A DNA stretch of 49,665 nucleotides, taken from positions 1-49,665 of the forward strand of contig CAIFEG010000015.1 of NCBI GenBank assembly GCA_903789415.1, given 5' to 3'. Within the stretch, counting starts at the first letter, position 1. Each line of letters begins with the position of its first letter. The position numbers and the translations under genes were made by a program. This DNA is from an uncultured Eggerthellaceae bacterium. GTDB lineage: Bacteria > Actinomycetota > Coriobacteriia > Coriobacteriales > Eggerthellaceae. Below the pieces are notes generated by a model, which made no database searches, was not told the DNA's origin, and saw only the letters and a program-made list of their open reading frames with translations. Below, piece after piece: positions 31,749 through 41,576 of this stretch.

Positions 31749-34700
31749 TTAATCGGTGAAGTATTTCACGCCACTCTCAAAAATCGGCAAGTGCGTATTT
31801 CCGGGCACATTCTCGAAAACACCTTCGCCGGAACGCTCCGGATGGCACATCTCCCCCAGCACGCGACCATCGGGGCTGGTGACTCCCTCAATCGCCCACA
31901 CACTTCCGTTGGGGTTGGCGTCCCAGTTCATCGACGGATGACCATTTTCATCCACATACTGTGAGACAATCTGACCATTTTGCTGCATATCCGCAAGCAC
32001 ATTGGCAGGTGCCACAAAGCGACCTTCACCATGACTTACCGCAAGCAGATGAACGTCTCCCGGTTTGCATGCACTCATCCACGGCGACATGGTCGAACAC
32101 ACGCGCGTGCGCACGAGCCGGCTTTGATGGCGCGCAATCGTATTAAAGGTAAGCGTTGGACTTTGCGCATCCGCGGTACGAATATCGCCGAACGGAACAA
32201 GGCCCAGTTTCACGAGAGCCTGGAAGCCATTGCAAATGCCAAGCATTAAGCCGTCGCGGTTTTGCAGAAGCTCGCGTACCGCTTCGGTAACCTGAGGTGC
32301 ACGGAAAAACGCGGTGATCAGTTTCGCCGAGCCATCAGGCTCATCGCCGCCAGAAAATCCACCGGGCAGCATCACGATTTGGCTGTTTGAAATGGCGGTG
32401 CACAAGCGCTCGCACGAATCGATGACGTCGTTTTGCGTGAGGTTGTTGATCACGAGCGTTTCGACTTTTGCCCCTGCGCGTGTAAATGCACGCTCAACAT
32501 CAAATTCGGTATTGGTACCGGGGAACACAGGAATGACCACACGAGGCTGCGGCTTTCCCAGCTCGCCATAGACCTTTGTTGTATCTTGTGCCTTGCGCGC
32601 GTGCTGTAACTGCGGCTTTCCGGTATAGGTAATCGCCGGTACCGCGTCGCCCGCATGTCTATAAGGCATAACCGAATCAAGGGTCGCTTCCCAATGACGC
32701 TGCAGGTTCGCTCCATCAAGCACCTGACCACGGTAGGAAATTTCATAAGTATCGGTAACATGGCCGAGCAGTGAAGCATCAAATTCTTGCAGATCAGCAT
32801 CGGCGTTGAGCTGATTGCGCGCGTAATCTTCGCTTTTCGCATCAACTTCGAGGACAAACGCACCACAGACATTCGCAAACAGATCTTCGGTAAAGTCGCT
32901 CTCGCACGTGATGCCCAGACGGTTGCCCACACAGTCTTCAAAAAGCGTTTGCGCAAGTCCACCAAATTCAGGAATAGACGCCGAACGCACGACACTGGCA
33001 TCCATAAGCGCTTCCACCGTATGCACCATGCTCAGATAGCTCTTTGCATCGGGCAGATGCGCACCATTGCGTTTTGCGCGCAGGTAAAACACTGGGTTGC
33101 CCGCTTCTTTAAACTCGGGAGACACCACGTGATTGGTCTTGCCAAGCGCCACGGCAAATGAAATCAGCGTTGGTGGCACGTCGAGGTCTTCAAAACTGCC
33201 TGACATGGAATCCTTGCCGCCGATCGCACCGACACCCAAGTCAACTTGAGCCATCAGCGCACCTAAAAGCGTGGCGAATGGCTTGCCCCACCGAGCAGGA
33301 TCGTCGCCAAGCTTTTCGAAATACTCCTGCATAGTCAGATATGTTTGTTCAATCGAAAATCCTGACGCTACCAGCTTAGAAACACTGTCGACGACCGCCG
33401 CATATCCACCTTCGAATTGGTTTGAAGAGGTCAGATAGGGATTTCCGCCCCACGCCATCGCCGAGCACGTCGTGGTTTCACCTTCAACGGGCAGTTTTGC
33501 CACCATTACCAAGTTCGGGGTGAGCTGATGCACACCACCAAACGGCATAAGCACCGTCGCCGCACCAATGGTTGAATCGAAGCGCTCGGACAAGCCTTTC
33601 TTCGAGCACACATTTAGGTCGGAAAGCATATTCTCGTAGCGATGTTTAAACGTATCGCCGAGCCATGCATGGGCGTATTCCCCACCAGCGCGCACCGTGG
33701 CCTTCGCCTTTTTCGGAGCACCGTCGGTATTTAAGAAATCCCTGCTTATATCCACGATTGTTTGATCGCGCCAAGTCATTTTCAGGCGCTTTTCGCTTGT
33801 CACACGCGCAATTGGTGTTGCCTCAAGATTTTCCTGATGTGCAATCTCGCAAAACGCATCCACGTCATCAGAGTCAAGGACGACCGCCATACGCTCTTGT
33901 GATTCGCTGATAGCAATTTCGGTACCATCTAAACCCTGGTACTTCAGAGGAACTTTATCCAGATTCACCTCGAGCCCATCGGCGAGTTCCCCGCAGGCAA
34001 CCGAAACACCGCCGGCACCAAAGTCGTTGCAGCGCTTGATCATCGACGCGGCATCCTTACGGCGGAACAGACGTTGAAGCTTGCGTTCTTCAGGCGCGTT
34101 GCCCATCTGCACTTCGGCACCATCTTCGGCCAAGCTTTCGGTATCGTGCGCCTTGCTTGATCCCGTGGCGCCGCCGATGCCGTCGCGACCGGTGCGGCCG
34201 CCCACCAGCACAATAATGTCACCGGCGATAGGTGTTTCGCGAACCACGTGATCCGCCGGCGTTGCCGCAACCACGGCACCCAGCTCCATATGCTTTGCCT
34301 TGTAGCCCGGATGATAGATCTCGCTCACCTGGCCGGTGGCAAGGCCAATCTGGTTACCATAGCTGGAATATCCATTTGCAGAATCAAGTTCGAGCTTGCG
34401 CTGCGGAAGTTTTCCGGGAAGCGTCTTTGCAACTGGCTCGAGCGGATTTGCCGTTCCCGAAATACGCATGCCTTGATACACATAGCTACGCCCCGAAAGC
34501 GGATCGCGAATCGCCCCGCCGATGCAGGTTGCAGCACCACCGAATGGCTCAATTTCAGTTGGATGGTTGTGCGTTTCGTTTTTGAACAGGAACAACCAAT
34601 CTTCGTCATGCCCGTCAACGTCAACCTTGCATTTGACGGTGCAGGCGTTGACCTCGTCACTTTTGTCCTGATTCTTCAGCTGACCCGTATGAGTAAGATA

Positions 34701-35525
34701 GCGTCCACCAATGGTGGCCAAGTCCATAAGAGTGACAGGCTTTTTGTCGCGTTTGAGTTCGTGACGAATTTGCATATAGCGGTCAAACGCGCTCTTGACC
34801 TGCGGATCATCAATATGCACATCGGTAATCGCGGTGTTAAAGGTGGTATGGCGGCAATGATCTGACCAGTACGTATCGATCATACGAATTTCGGTGATCG
34901 TGGGATCACGATGTTCGGTATTCTTGAAATAGTTCTGAATGAAGGCAAGGTCGTCCAAATCCATCGCAAGCGAAAGATGTAAGCGAAGATCTTGCAGACC
35001 ATCCATATCAAGTTCGGTAAAGCCTTCGAGATGTTCAACAGGCTTGGGAGTTGTATATTCACTGCGCAACGTCTTCTTGCGCGCAAGCGTGGCTTCACGC
35101 GATTCAACAGGGTTGATGATGTAGTGCTTGACGGTATCGATATCTGATGCCGACAAGTTGCCCTGCAGATAATACAGCGTTGCCGAACGCACAATCGGGC
35201 GATCTTGTTGACTAATAAGCTGAATACATTCGGCCGCAGAATTTGCACGTTGATCAAATTGGCCAGGCAAAAATTCGACCGCGAAAACGGTGTCATCCCC
35301 TACCTCAGGCATGTGCTCGAAGCAGGTATCGACTTGAGGCTCCGAAAAGACGGTATCTTTGCATTGATTGAATAGCTCACCATCAATGCCTTCAACATCA
35401 TACCTGTTCACCATGCGTAAACCGGTAAGAGATTCCACGCCTACGATATTGTGAAGTTCTCGCGCCAAACCACGCGCTTTCACATCGAACCCGGGACGCT
35501 TTTGCACATAAATGCGGTAAACCAT
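31749..35525 (-). CDS. purL: Phosphoribosylformylglycinamidine synthase, single-chain PurL
   Basis: Purine biosynthesis enzyme converting FGAR to FGAM with glutamine and ATP. At 1258 residues it is the fused type (clade II, synthase plus glutaminase). The N-terminal region opens MVYRIYVQKRPGFDVKARGL. The synthase has SDHCRHTTFN, LFLFKNETHNHPTEIEPFGG and GDIIVLVGGRTGRDGIGG. The C-terminal glutaminase has VFPGTNTE, MLPGGFSGGDEPDGSA, the nucleophile Cys1098 in LGICNG, and His1228/Glu1230 in CHPERSGEG. No other pur genes adjoin it. A hairpin at 35566-35592 lies in the leader. Confidence 0.97.
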   Translation of the reverse strand: MVYRIYVQKRPGFDVKARGLARELHNIVGVESLTGLRMVNRYDVEGIDGELFNQCKDTVFSEPQVDTCFEHMPEVGDDTVFAVEFLPGQFDQRANSAAECIQLISQQDRPIVRSATLYYLQGNLSASDIDTVKHYIINPVESREATLARKKTLRSEYTTPKPVEHLEGFTELDMDGLQDLRLHLSLAMDLDDLAFIQNYFKNTEHRDPTITEIRMIDTYWSDHCRHTTFNTAITDVHIDDPQVKSAFDRYMQIRHELKRDKKPVTLMDLATIGGRYLTHTGQLKNQDKSDEVNACTVKCKVDVDGHDEDWLFLFKNETHNHPTEIEPFGGAATCIGGAIRDPLSGRSYVYQGMRISGTANPLEPVAKTLPGKLPQRKLELDSANGYSSYGNQIGLATGQVSEIYHPGYKAKHMELGAVVAATPADHVVRETPIAGDIIVLVGGRTGRDGIGGATGSSKAHDTESLAEDGAEVQMGNAPEERKLQRLFRRKDAASMIKRCNDFGAGGVSVACGELADGLEVNLDKVPLKYQGLDGTEIAISESQERMAVVLDSDDVDAFCEIAHQENLEATPIARVTSEKRLKMTWRDQTIVDISRDFLNTDGAPKKAKATVRAGGEYAHAWLGDTFKHRYENMLSDLNVCSKKGLSERFDSTIGAATVLMPFGGVHQLTPNLVMVAKLPVEGETTTCSAMAWGGNPYLTSSNQFEGGYAAVVDSVSKLVASGFSIEQTYLTMQEYFEKLGDDPARWGKPFATLLGALMAQVDLGVGAIGGKDSMSGSFEDLDVPPTLISFAVALGKTNHVVSPEFKEAGNPVFYLRAKRNGAHLPDAKSYLSMVHTVEALMDASVVRSASIPEFGGLAQTLFEDCVGNRLGITCESDFTEDLFANVCGAFVLEVDAKSEDYARNQLNADADLQEFDASLLGHVTDTYEISYRGQVLDGANLQRHWEATLDSVMPYRHAGDAVPAITYTGKPQLQHARKAQDTTKVYGELGKPQPRVVIPVFPGTNTEFDVERAFTRAGAKVETLVINNLTQNDVIDSCERLCTAISNSQIVMLPGGFSGGDEPDGSAKLITAFFRAPQVTEAVRELLQNRDGLMLGICNGFQALVKLGLVPFGDIRTADAQSPTLTFNTIARHQSRLVRTRVCSTMSPWMSACKPGDVHLLAVSHGEGRFVAPANVLADMQQNGQIVSQYVDENGHPSMNWDANPNGSVWAIEGVTSPDGRVLGEMCHPERSGEGVFENVPGNTHLPIFESGVKYFTD

Positions 35526-35565
35526 GCCATGCCCTTACAACGTATGCTGTTATGACGCGAAAATA

Positions 35566-35592
35566 CCTCGCTGTACAAATCTTACAACGAGG
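35566..35592 (-). promoter_or_regulatory. Hairpin between queD and purL
   Basis: CCTCG/CGAGG with a 17-nt loop, then TATTTT on the minus strand, 41-67 bp before the purL start. It may end queD transcription or act as an attenuator for purL. The rest of 35526-35763 has only a doubled TTTTGTATCG motif. Confidence 0.45.
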
Positions 35593-35763
35593 CATTCATT
35601 TGTGCGATACAAAACGATACAAAAGCATTGCTGATCACGCAAAATCTTGAGTTTTTAGTGGCGGGGTTGGGAACTTTTTTTGTGGCAGGCACAACAGTCT
35701 GGTGCGTTCAAGTCGTTGCTAAAGCTCACGCATTCGAAATTGTGTCTGAAGCTGTGCCTGACG

Positions 35764-36198
35764 TTACCCTGAAATTGTGCCCGGTCGATACACCGCACGA
35801 TTATTGGGCGTTTCGTCAACCTCGACCGAAACCACCGGAATCGACTGACCTTTCAGCTGCTCAAAGAACCAATGCGCTAGGTTTTCGGCGGTCGTGCGGA
35901 ATGGCAACATGGTCAGCGAAAACCCTTCGCGCTTCAAACAGTCGATGGTGTCTTTAGCAAGTGATCCCTCTTCAACTAAAAAGGTGTGATCAAGACGCTG
36001 CGCCGTTTGCTTTACGACCGACTTTACTTTACCGAAATCCATGACCATCCCGCGCTCATCGCCAGACTCTTGCAGGTGATCTTGCGCCACGTGAACTTCC
36101 ACGCGCCACCGGTGTCCGTGCAGATTCTCGCATTTTCCGTGGTAATCGGTGAGAAAATGCGCGCTATCAAATGCTGCTTCGCAGCGAAGTTCATACAT
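35764..36198 (-). CDS. queD: 6-carboxy-5,6,7,8-tetrahydropterin synthase (QueD-like)
   Basis: Pterin-fold enzyme of 144 residues that makes 6-carboxytetrahydropterin from dihydroneopterin triphosphate, the first dedicated queuosine step. Zinc ligands are His14, His27 and His29 (FDSAHFL and KCENLHGHRW) and the nucleophile is Cys23 in GKCENLHGH. The C terminus keeps VEVDETPNNRAVY with the substrate-binding Glu. The ATG at 36198 has AAAGGA about 7 nt upstream; frame to 36264 is not needed. No other que genes are nearby, so the call rests on the motif. Confidence 0.93.
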   Translation of the reverse strand: MYELRCEAAFDSAHFLTDYHGKCENLHGHRWRVEVHVAQDHLQESGDERGMVMDFGKVKSVVKQTAQRLDHTFLVEEGSLAKDTIDCLKREGFSLTMLPFRTTAENLAHWFFEQLKGQSIPVVSVEVDETPNNRAVYRPGTISG

Positions 36199-36301
36199 GT
36201 GAAATCCTTTTCTTAAGGTGGTTTGTTTTTTATTAAGTCTCTTTGCTCTTTCGACTTCGAGCATACCGTCTTGAGCTTTGTCTCTTTTCCTGTAAAGGAG
36301 T

Positions 36302-36333
36302 GTAGGGGTTCCTACCGAAGTAAGAACCCCTAC
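36302..36333. other. 10-bp perfect hairpin between cadA and queD
   Basis: GTAGGGGTTC and GAACCCCTAC pair around a 12-nt loop. No T-run follows on either strand. The 36199-36536 interval holds this and the degenerate repeats but no gene. Confidence 0.5.
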
Positions 36334-36423
36334 GAGGCCAATATGTACGAATTATATATGAGGAGACCGTTTGGCGGCCATTTTGGAGACCAAAGTTTTT
36401 ACGGTGCGAGTAGGATGTGCGAG

Positions 36424-36486
36424 CGACATACGAGGCGAAATCCGAGACGACGCGAAAAACGACGTACGAAGCGATATCCGAAACGA
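36424..36486 (-). repeat. Degenerate 27-bp direct repeats just after cadA
   Basis: 36424-36450 and 36460-36486 agree at 23 of 27 positions (CGAC-TACGA-GCGA-ATCCGA-ACGA). Shorter CAGACGA-type repeats continue to 36510. They lie within 115 bp after the ATPase stop codon. Confidence 0.6.
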
Positions 36487-36536
36487 GGCCAGACGACATG
36501 CCAGACGATGCCCGAGATAATGCTCCCGAAGACGTT

Positions 36537-38909
36537 CTAGAACTTCTTCGCCAAAAGGCGGATGGAGTTAAGCACGCACAGGATCGCGACGCCGCTATCG
36601 GCAAATACCGCAGCCCACATGCTTGCAAGCCCTGCAAAACCGAGCACCATGACCAGCACTTTGATACCGATTGCAAACACCACATTTTGTGTCGCGTTTG
36701 TTTGGACCGCGCGTGCAAGCTTGACGGAACGCGGAACCGAATCCATGTTCGAATTCATGATGACCACGTCGGCCGCTTCGAGCGCCGCGTCGGATCCAGA
36801 TCCCATGGCGATGCCAACATCAGCACCTGCAAGTACCGGCGCATCGTTGATGCCGTCACCAACAAAGGCAACCGATCCCTGCTGGCTGCGGATTTCCTTC
36901 ATCGCGTCAAGCTTTTCGCTTGGAAGCAGATGAGAGCGAACTTCGTCAATACCAACTTCGCGTGCCACCTGCTGAGCGGGAGCATCAGCATCTCCGGTAA
37001 GCATTGCCGTATGAATTCCAAGCTTATGGAGGAGACCAATAGCATGTTTGGATTCCGGCTTTGGCACATCGGAAATATAGATGCTCCCAATGTAGGTGTC
37101 ATCAAGCGCAACGTGAACAACCGAGCCCGCTTGAGGTTGCCTGTCGGAAGGAAGCTTCGCGCCGACATACTCCATGAGCCCCGCGTTTCCGCAGGCGACA
37201 TGCATAGGCTGCTTTGTCTTCGAAGAGACGGTCGCAACGACGCCCTTCCCCGCGATTTCATCGACACGCGAAGGCGAGTAGATGTCGAGTTTTTCTTCCT
37301 TAGCTTTTGCAACAACGCTCTGCGCAATCGGATGCGTTGAGATCGATTCGGCAGCTGCCGCCAAGCTCAAGAGCGCAGACTTTTGATCATCGGAAATACC
37401 TTCTGCAGGGCGAATTTCATTTACCGCAAACACACCCCGAGTGATCGTACCGGTCTTATCCATGACCACGGCTTTGATTTTCGAGAGCGCTTCCAAAACG
37501 GTGCCGCCCTTAAACAGCACACCAAGCTTTCCTGCAGCTCCGATGCCGGCAAAGAACGACAGTGGAACCGAAAGAACAATTGCGCAGGGGCAACTGATGA
37601 CCAAGAAGGTGCATGCAAGATAAATCCAGTGATACCAGTCACCGGTAACAAGGGACGGGATGATCGCCGTGGCAAGTGCAATCCCAAACACAATTGGCGT
37701 GTACACATGTGCGAAACGCGTGATGAAGCGCTCCATGCGTGGCTTGCTTGCCGCAGCATTCTCAACGGTTTCCAAAATGCGCGTAACCATAGAATCGGAC
37801 AGCGGCTTGTCGATGCGAACAACCAGCATTCCCTGGCCATTCACACAACCGCTGGTCACGGTATCACCTGCACCGACGCCCACCGGCACCGGCTCACCGG
37901 TTACCGCAGATGTGTCCAGGCGGCTTGCGCCTTCCACAACGGTTCCATCCAAAGGAATACGCTCACCAGGGGCAACAAGTACATAGTCCCCTACCTGAGC
38001 TTCTTCTGCAGGAATCCTTGTGGTCTTGCGTGCCTTCGCGTCATCAACTTCCACGGTGCTGCCGATTTTTTGTTCAGATACAACTTGATAGCCTTCAAGA
38101 CGATTCACCGTTTCGGGACGCATATCGATGGCATCCATAACCTGGCTACGGCTTCGATCGGCGGCTTTATCTTCTGCCGCTTCGCCAATGCGATAGAACA
38201 GCATAACCGCAACTGCCTCGGGGAACTGCTGAATCGCAATTGCTCCAAAGGTGGCCACGGTCATTAAGAATTGCTCGTCGAAAATTCGTCCATGGCTGAG
38301 GTTCTTAAATGCGCTCACAATTACCTGAGCACCAGCGACAACGTAGGCTACCAAATACAGGGCGATAGAAACCCAAGAAGGAATCGCCGGGAATGCGTGC
38401 TCGACGATCAGACCTGCGACAAAGAGGACCGCCGAGCCGATAACTTGACCAACATGGACGCCCTCTTCCTCTTCTTCCTCTTCTTCATGAACTTCTTCTG
38501 CAACCACCTCTTGCTTGGCCGCAGCCGTCTGCGAGGTGTGAGGCAAAACCAAAACACCGTCGTCAACCTTGCGGCATTCTTCCTGAAAACGAAGGCGCAT
38601 CAGATCGGGATGTGGGCAGGTGACGCGAAGTTGCTTTGTGGCATAAACGATGGATGCTGATTGTACACGCGGAATTTTTGCGATGCGATCTTCCATCTGC
38701 ATGGCGCAATCGGCACAATCAATATTTTTTACATCAAAAACTTCCGTGGTTTCAGGGCAAGAGCACTCCTGAACAGGCTTTCCGCAATACGTGCATTTGC
38801 CATCTTCCGTTTCAAGCTGTTCGAGTTGATCCGGCGTGTTTGACGTTGTTTGATCTCCAGACGCATTTGTCGGCGCGTGGGATGGGTGTTCTTTGACAGT
38901 CGAAGGCAT
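36537..38909 (-). CDS. cadA: Heavy-metal P-type ATPase (Zn/Cd/Pb exporter)
   Basis: P1B-2-type ATPase of 790 residues that pumps Zn2+, Cd2+ or Pb2+ out of the cell. The N terminus has four cysteines in CTYCGKPVQECSC and an HMA-like domain with C65-AD-C68. A run of eight glutamates precedes the first helices. The transport site is CPC in ISCPCAIVLSVPLSF, phosphorylation is at the Asp of DKTGTITRG, and the hinge is GDGINDAPVLAGADVGIAMG. The ATG at 38909 is 2 nt after the regulator stop codon, so the pair is translationally coupled. The CPC motif with these cysteines fits zinc and cadmium. Confidence 0.95.
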   Translation of the reverse strand: MPSTVKEHPSHAPTNASGDQTTSNTPDQLEQLETEDGKCTYCGKPVQECSCPETTEVFDVKNIDCADCAMQMEDRIAKIPRVQSASIVYATKQLRVTCPHPDLMRLRFQEECRKVDDGVLVLPHTSQTAAAKQEVVAEEVHEEEEEEEEGVHVGQVIGSAVLFVAGLIVEHAFPAIPSWVSIALYLVAYVVAGAQVIVSAFKNLSHGRIFDEQFLMTVATFGAIAIQQFPEAVAVMLFYRIGEAAEDKAADRSRSQVMDAIDMRPETVNRLEGYQVVSEQKIGSTVEVDDAKARKTTRIPAEEAQVGDYVLVAPGERIPLDGTVVEGASRLDTSAVTGEPVPVGVGAGDTVTSGCVNGQGMLVVRIDKPLSDSMVTRILETVENAAASKPRMERFITRFAHVYTPIVFGIALATAIIPSLVTGDWYHWIYLACTFLVISCPCAIVLSVPLSFFAGIGAAGKLGVLFKGGTVLEALSKIKAVVMDKTGTITRGVFAVNEIRPAEGISDDQKSALLSLAAAAESISTHPIAQSVVAKAKEEKLDIYSPSRVDEIAGKGVVATVSSKTKQPMHVACGNAGLMEYVGAKLPSDRQPQAGSVVHVALDDTYIGSIYISDVPKPESKHAIGLLHKLGIHTAMLTGDADAPAQQVAREVGIDEVRSHLLPSEKLDAMKEIRSQQGSVAFVGDGINDAPVLAGADVGIAMGSGSDAALEAADVVIMNSNMDSVPRSVKLARAVQTNATQNVVFAIGIKVLVMVLGFAGLASMWAAVFADSGVAILCVLNSIRLLAKKF

Positions 38910-38911
38910 AG

Positions 38912-39319
38912 TTATTTCGACCCCTTCTCTATGACATGCTGCATGCCAATCGCCAAGATGGATTCGACATGCTGATCGTCCAATTTGTAATACGCAACTT
39001 TCCCGTCTTTTCGAGACGTGACCAAATGAGCCGAACGAAGAACTTTGAGTTGATGCGAAATGGCTGATTGTGACATTTGAAGTAATGCCGAAATGTCGTT
39101 CACGCATAGTTCGTTGTACGAAAGCGCCGACAAGATCTTCACACGCGTGGAATCGCCAAACACCTTGAACACTTCGCTCAAGTCGATAAGAACATCGTCG
39201 TCTGGCATGCACGTTGCCGCCTTCACCACCGCTTTGCTATCTTGCAGGTCATTTTCGGATACATGCAACGATTGCAAAACTTCTTTTTTGGTTGGGCATT
39301 GTGAGCTGGTCTTTGTCAT
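38912..39319 (-). CDS. ArsR/SmtB-family metal-responsive repressor
   Basis: Winged-helix repressor of 135 residues. The HTH is LCVNDISALLQMSQSAISHQ with LKVLRSAHLV, and the wing is SRKDGKVAYYKL. The CadC site CVC is replaced by CVN, but the alpha-5 zinc site is complete: Asp115-x-His117 and His128-x2-Glu131, with an 11-residue spacing as in SmtB. So it probably senses Zn, Cd or Co at the dimer interface. It controls the downstream ATPase through the operator upstream. Confidence 0.92.
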   Translation of the reverse strand: MTKTSSQCPTKKEVLQSLHVSENDLQDSKAVVKAATCMPDDDVLIDLSEVFKVFGDSTRVKILSALSYNELCVNDISALLQMSQSAISHQLKVLRSAHLVTSRKDGKVAYYKLDDQHVESILAIGMQHVIEKGSK

Positions 39320-39378
39320 CAGTGCTCTTCTCTTCGTTCTCTCTCACTCGCGTATTCAAAAAAACATATGAATATATG

Positions 39379-39404
39379 ATCATTTGAATAACTATTCATA
39401 TATT
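39379..39404 (-). promoter_or_regulatory. 12-2-12 SmtB-type operator
   Basis: Two 12-bp arms (39379-39390 and 39393-39404) flank AC; the inner TGAATA-AC-TATTCA is perfect and the outer bases are near-symmetric. This is the typical ArsR/SmtB binding form, 60 bp before the regulator start. A second TATGAATATATG match lies just to its left. Confidence 0.85.
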
Positions 39405-39481
39405 AAAGCCAGCAATAGAGATGTCAAGCCAAAAGCCTGTAAGTGGTATGAGTAATGCGCAATGAGATTGACGGCTGGAAG

Positions 39482-41374
39482 CTACTCCTGTCCATGCAGA
39501 AGTTTTTCGACATCTGCCGTGTTATACGTGATGCCCTTTTCGCCTGTCGCTTCAATTTGGTAAAGCGCATGGGCCGCAAGATGTTCAGCAATCTGCTCAA
39601 TGTCACGACAACCAGGTTCTTTGGCATATTTCGACGTAATCATTTCAATGGCATCCGAGCTTACGGAGCACTCCTCGGGCTGCATATTCATGCGAGAAAG
39701 CGCCCGCGGGAACGAATAGTCGCGGAAAATGATCGCCTTTTCTTCCGGCTTGTATCCCGGAATATGGATGTTCACGAAGCGCGTGAGAAGCGGCTCAGAA
39801 ATCTTGCTCTCATCATTTGCGGTCGCGATGGGATACACGCCATCGGTAGGAACTGCACACTCCATATAGGCATCGGTGAATCCAAGGTTATCCAGAAGCG
39901 TGAGCAGGGCATCTGCCGCACTTCCGTTGTTCCCCGCCTCTTCGGCCTTATCGAGCTCGTTGATGACATAAACAATATTCGAGGTGCCTGCGCGCATGAA
40001 CGCTTCCATGATGCGCCCTGGCTTGCCGTTGATGTAGATGCGCGAAGAACCAGTGAGCGCCTCAGGGTCGCGGATCGCGCTCATATCAAGTACCGCCCAC
40101 GGCATCTTTAAGATGCGCGCCACGGCGTATGCGATGCGCGACTTTCCCGTTCCTGCTGGTCCAATGAGCAGAAGGCCATACGACGGAAGGGTGCCCGTGC
40201 GGTTGATCTGGATAATGGTTTCGATAACGCGCTGCTTTACTTCATCCATGCCATACAGCTCGGAGTCCAAAACCTTGCGAGCCGCCACCGGGTCAATCGG
40301 CGCGAATTGATTGCCTTCCCAACGAATATTGAGCATGATCTCCAACGCACGTTGTGCATGCTTTTTCTCTTCGGGAGAAATGTTAGGGTTGTTGCAGATC
40401 TTAAGCGTCTGATGCGCCCACTTTTCGATTCCATACGGAAGCGTATCGCCTGCACAATCCAGGAACAGCTCGATCGGGTTGATGCCCGAGATATGCGGAC
40501 GATAATCTGTTTCTGCTTTCTTTTCACGAATCGGCGCACTGAGCAGGCGATCAATAATGAACTGTAGCTGGCCATCGGATACGGCCGTGCCGATGAGATC
40601 TTGTACATGCACACCATAAACCCAGAACTGACGATCGCCGTTTTCGCCTTCACGCTCGACGCCGGTAAGCTCCATCGGCACATGTTTGCGTCCGAGCTCA
40701 TCGAAGAGTCGGTCCATGCGCTCGATGCGTTCGATAAAGTCAAGCACGATAGGCTCACCGAGCGGCGTCATAATTTCAAAGCCGGGCACATGCTCAGGGT
40801 TGGTAAACTGCCCACGCAGGCGATTGTTTTTCACCGGCGGAATCGCAGGCTCTAGCCGAAGCTTCAAAAAGAGCGTGTCCCCCATCGCCTGTACGGTGCC
40901 GGTATCTTTTGGGGTGTCATCGATTTTTTGCGCAAGACCAATGGTTGTAAAAAGTTTGAGCACGTCATCGACGTCTTTGTCGGGGTTCGGCTTTTTGAGC
41001 TGATCCTTAAACTTCCACCAAAACGAAGGGAAATCCTTCTTCATTTCATCGAGGAATGCGCCGTGCACACCTTTTCTCATACGGTATCCGTTACGCGTGA
41101 GGAAGCTCTGAAATTCTTGTTCTGCCATCTGACGCGCCACATCTTCGGTTGCGCGTTCGGCTTCCTTATCGGTGCGACCGCGCTCGCCATAGGTGGGAAC
41201 GACCTTTTCTGCCTGTTCTTGCGCAGATGCGCTTTCTGGCTTTTTTGGCGCAGAAGCGTTTTCTTGAATTCCGTGCTTTCCTGCATTTTCCGTTGATTTG
41301 GCCTGGGAAATAGTCTGATTCAGTTCACCTGTTTCATTGGGGTTGAACTGCATACTCGTAGAAGATTGATTCAT
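39482..41374 (-). CDS. Lon-like AAA+ ATPase without protease domain
   Basis: A 630-residue cytosolic protein. Residues about 1-90 are polar and low-complexity, about 90-370 form an unfamiliar helical domain, and 380-630 is an AAA+ module. Walker A is GPAGTGKS (405-412). The segment PGRIMEAFMRAGTSNIVYVI and sensor 1 ATAND resemble bacterial Lon. Walker B reads VYVINEL, with Asn472 in place of the usual Asp before Glu473. No Ser-Lys protease domain follows; the protein ends GITYNTADVEKLLHGQE. It may be a remodeller or unfoldase. Not matched to a named family by me. Confidence 0.75.
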   Translation of the reverse strand: MNQSSTSMQFNPNETGELNQTISQAKSTENAGKHGIQENASAPKKPESASAQEQAEKVVPTYGERGRTDKEAERATEDVARQMAEQEFQSFLTRNGYRMRKGVHGAFLDEMKKDFPSFWWKFKDQLKKPNPDKDVDDVLKLFTTIGLAQKIDDTPKDTGTVQAMGDTLFLKLRLEPAIPPVKNNRLRGQFTNPEHVPGFEIMTPLGEPIVLDFIERIERMDRLFDELGRKHVPMELTGVEREGENGDRQFWVYGVHVQDLIGTAVSDGQLQFIIDRLLSAPIREKKAETDYRPHISGINPIELFLDCAGDTLPYGIEKWAHQTLKICNNPNISPEEKKHAQRALEIMLNIRWEGNQFAPIDPVAARKVLDSELYGMDEVKQRVIETIIQINRTGTLPSYGLLLIGPAGTGKSRIAYAVARILKMPWAVLDMSAIRDPEALTGSSRIYINGKPGRIMEAFMRAGTSNIVYVINELDKAEEAGNNGSAADALLTLLDNLGFTDAYMECAVPTDGVYPIATANDESKISEPLLTRFVNIHIPGYKPEEKAIIFRDYSFPRALSRMNMQPEECSVSSDAIEMITSKYAKEPGCRDIEQIAEHLAAHALYQIEATGEKGITYNTADVEKLLHGQE

Positions 41375-41576
41375 GTATGTTAATTCCTTACCAACAAGTG
41401 CATTGTTGAGTTTGGTTTTTGTGTCTTACATCAAAAATGATACCGCAGCGCTGCAAATCTCAATTCACATTTTTCTCAAAGCGCAAATTCGTAATAATTC
41501 GCGTGCGCTGCAAGCAAACACTGAAAGCAAGTACTACAAGCGAGCAATGCAAATGAGCATTGCACTCCGGCGCAGC

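Noticed and set aside
36417-37340. 307-residue plus-strand frame opposite cadA
   Set aside because: Its first part is driven by the degenerate repeats and the rest is antisense to the ATPase; no family match.
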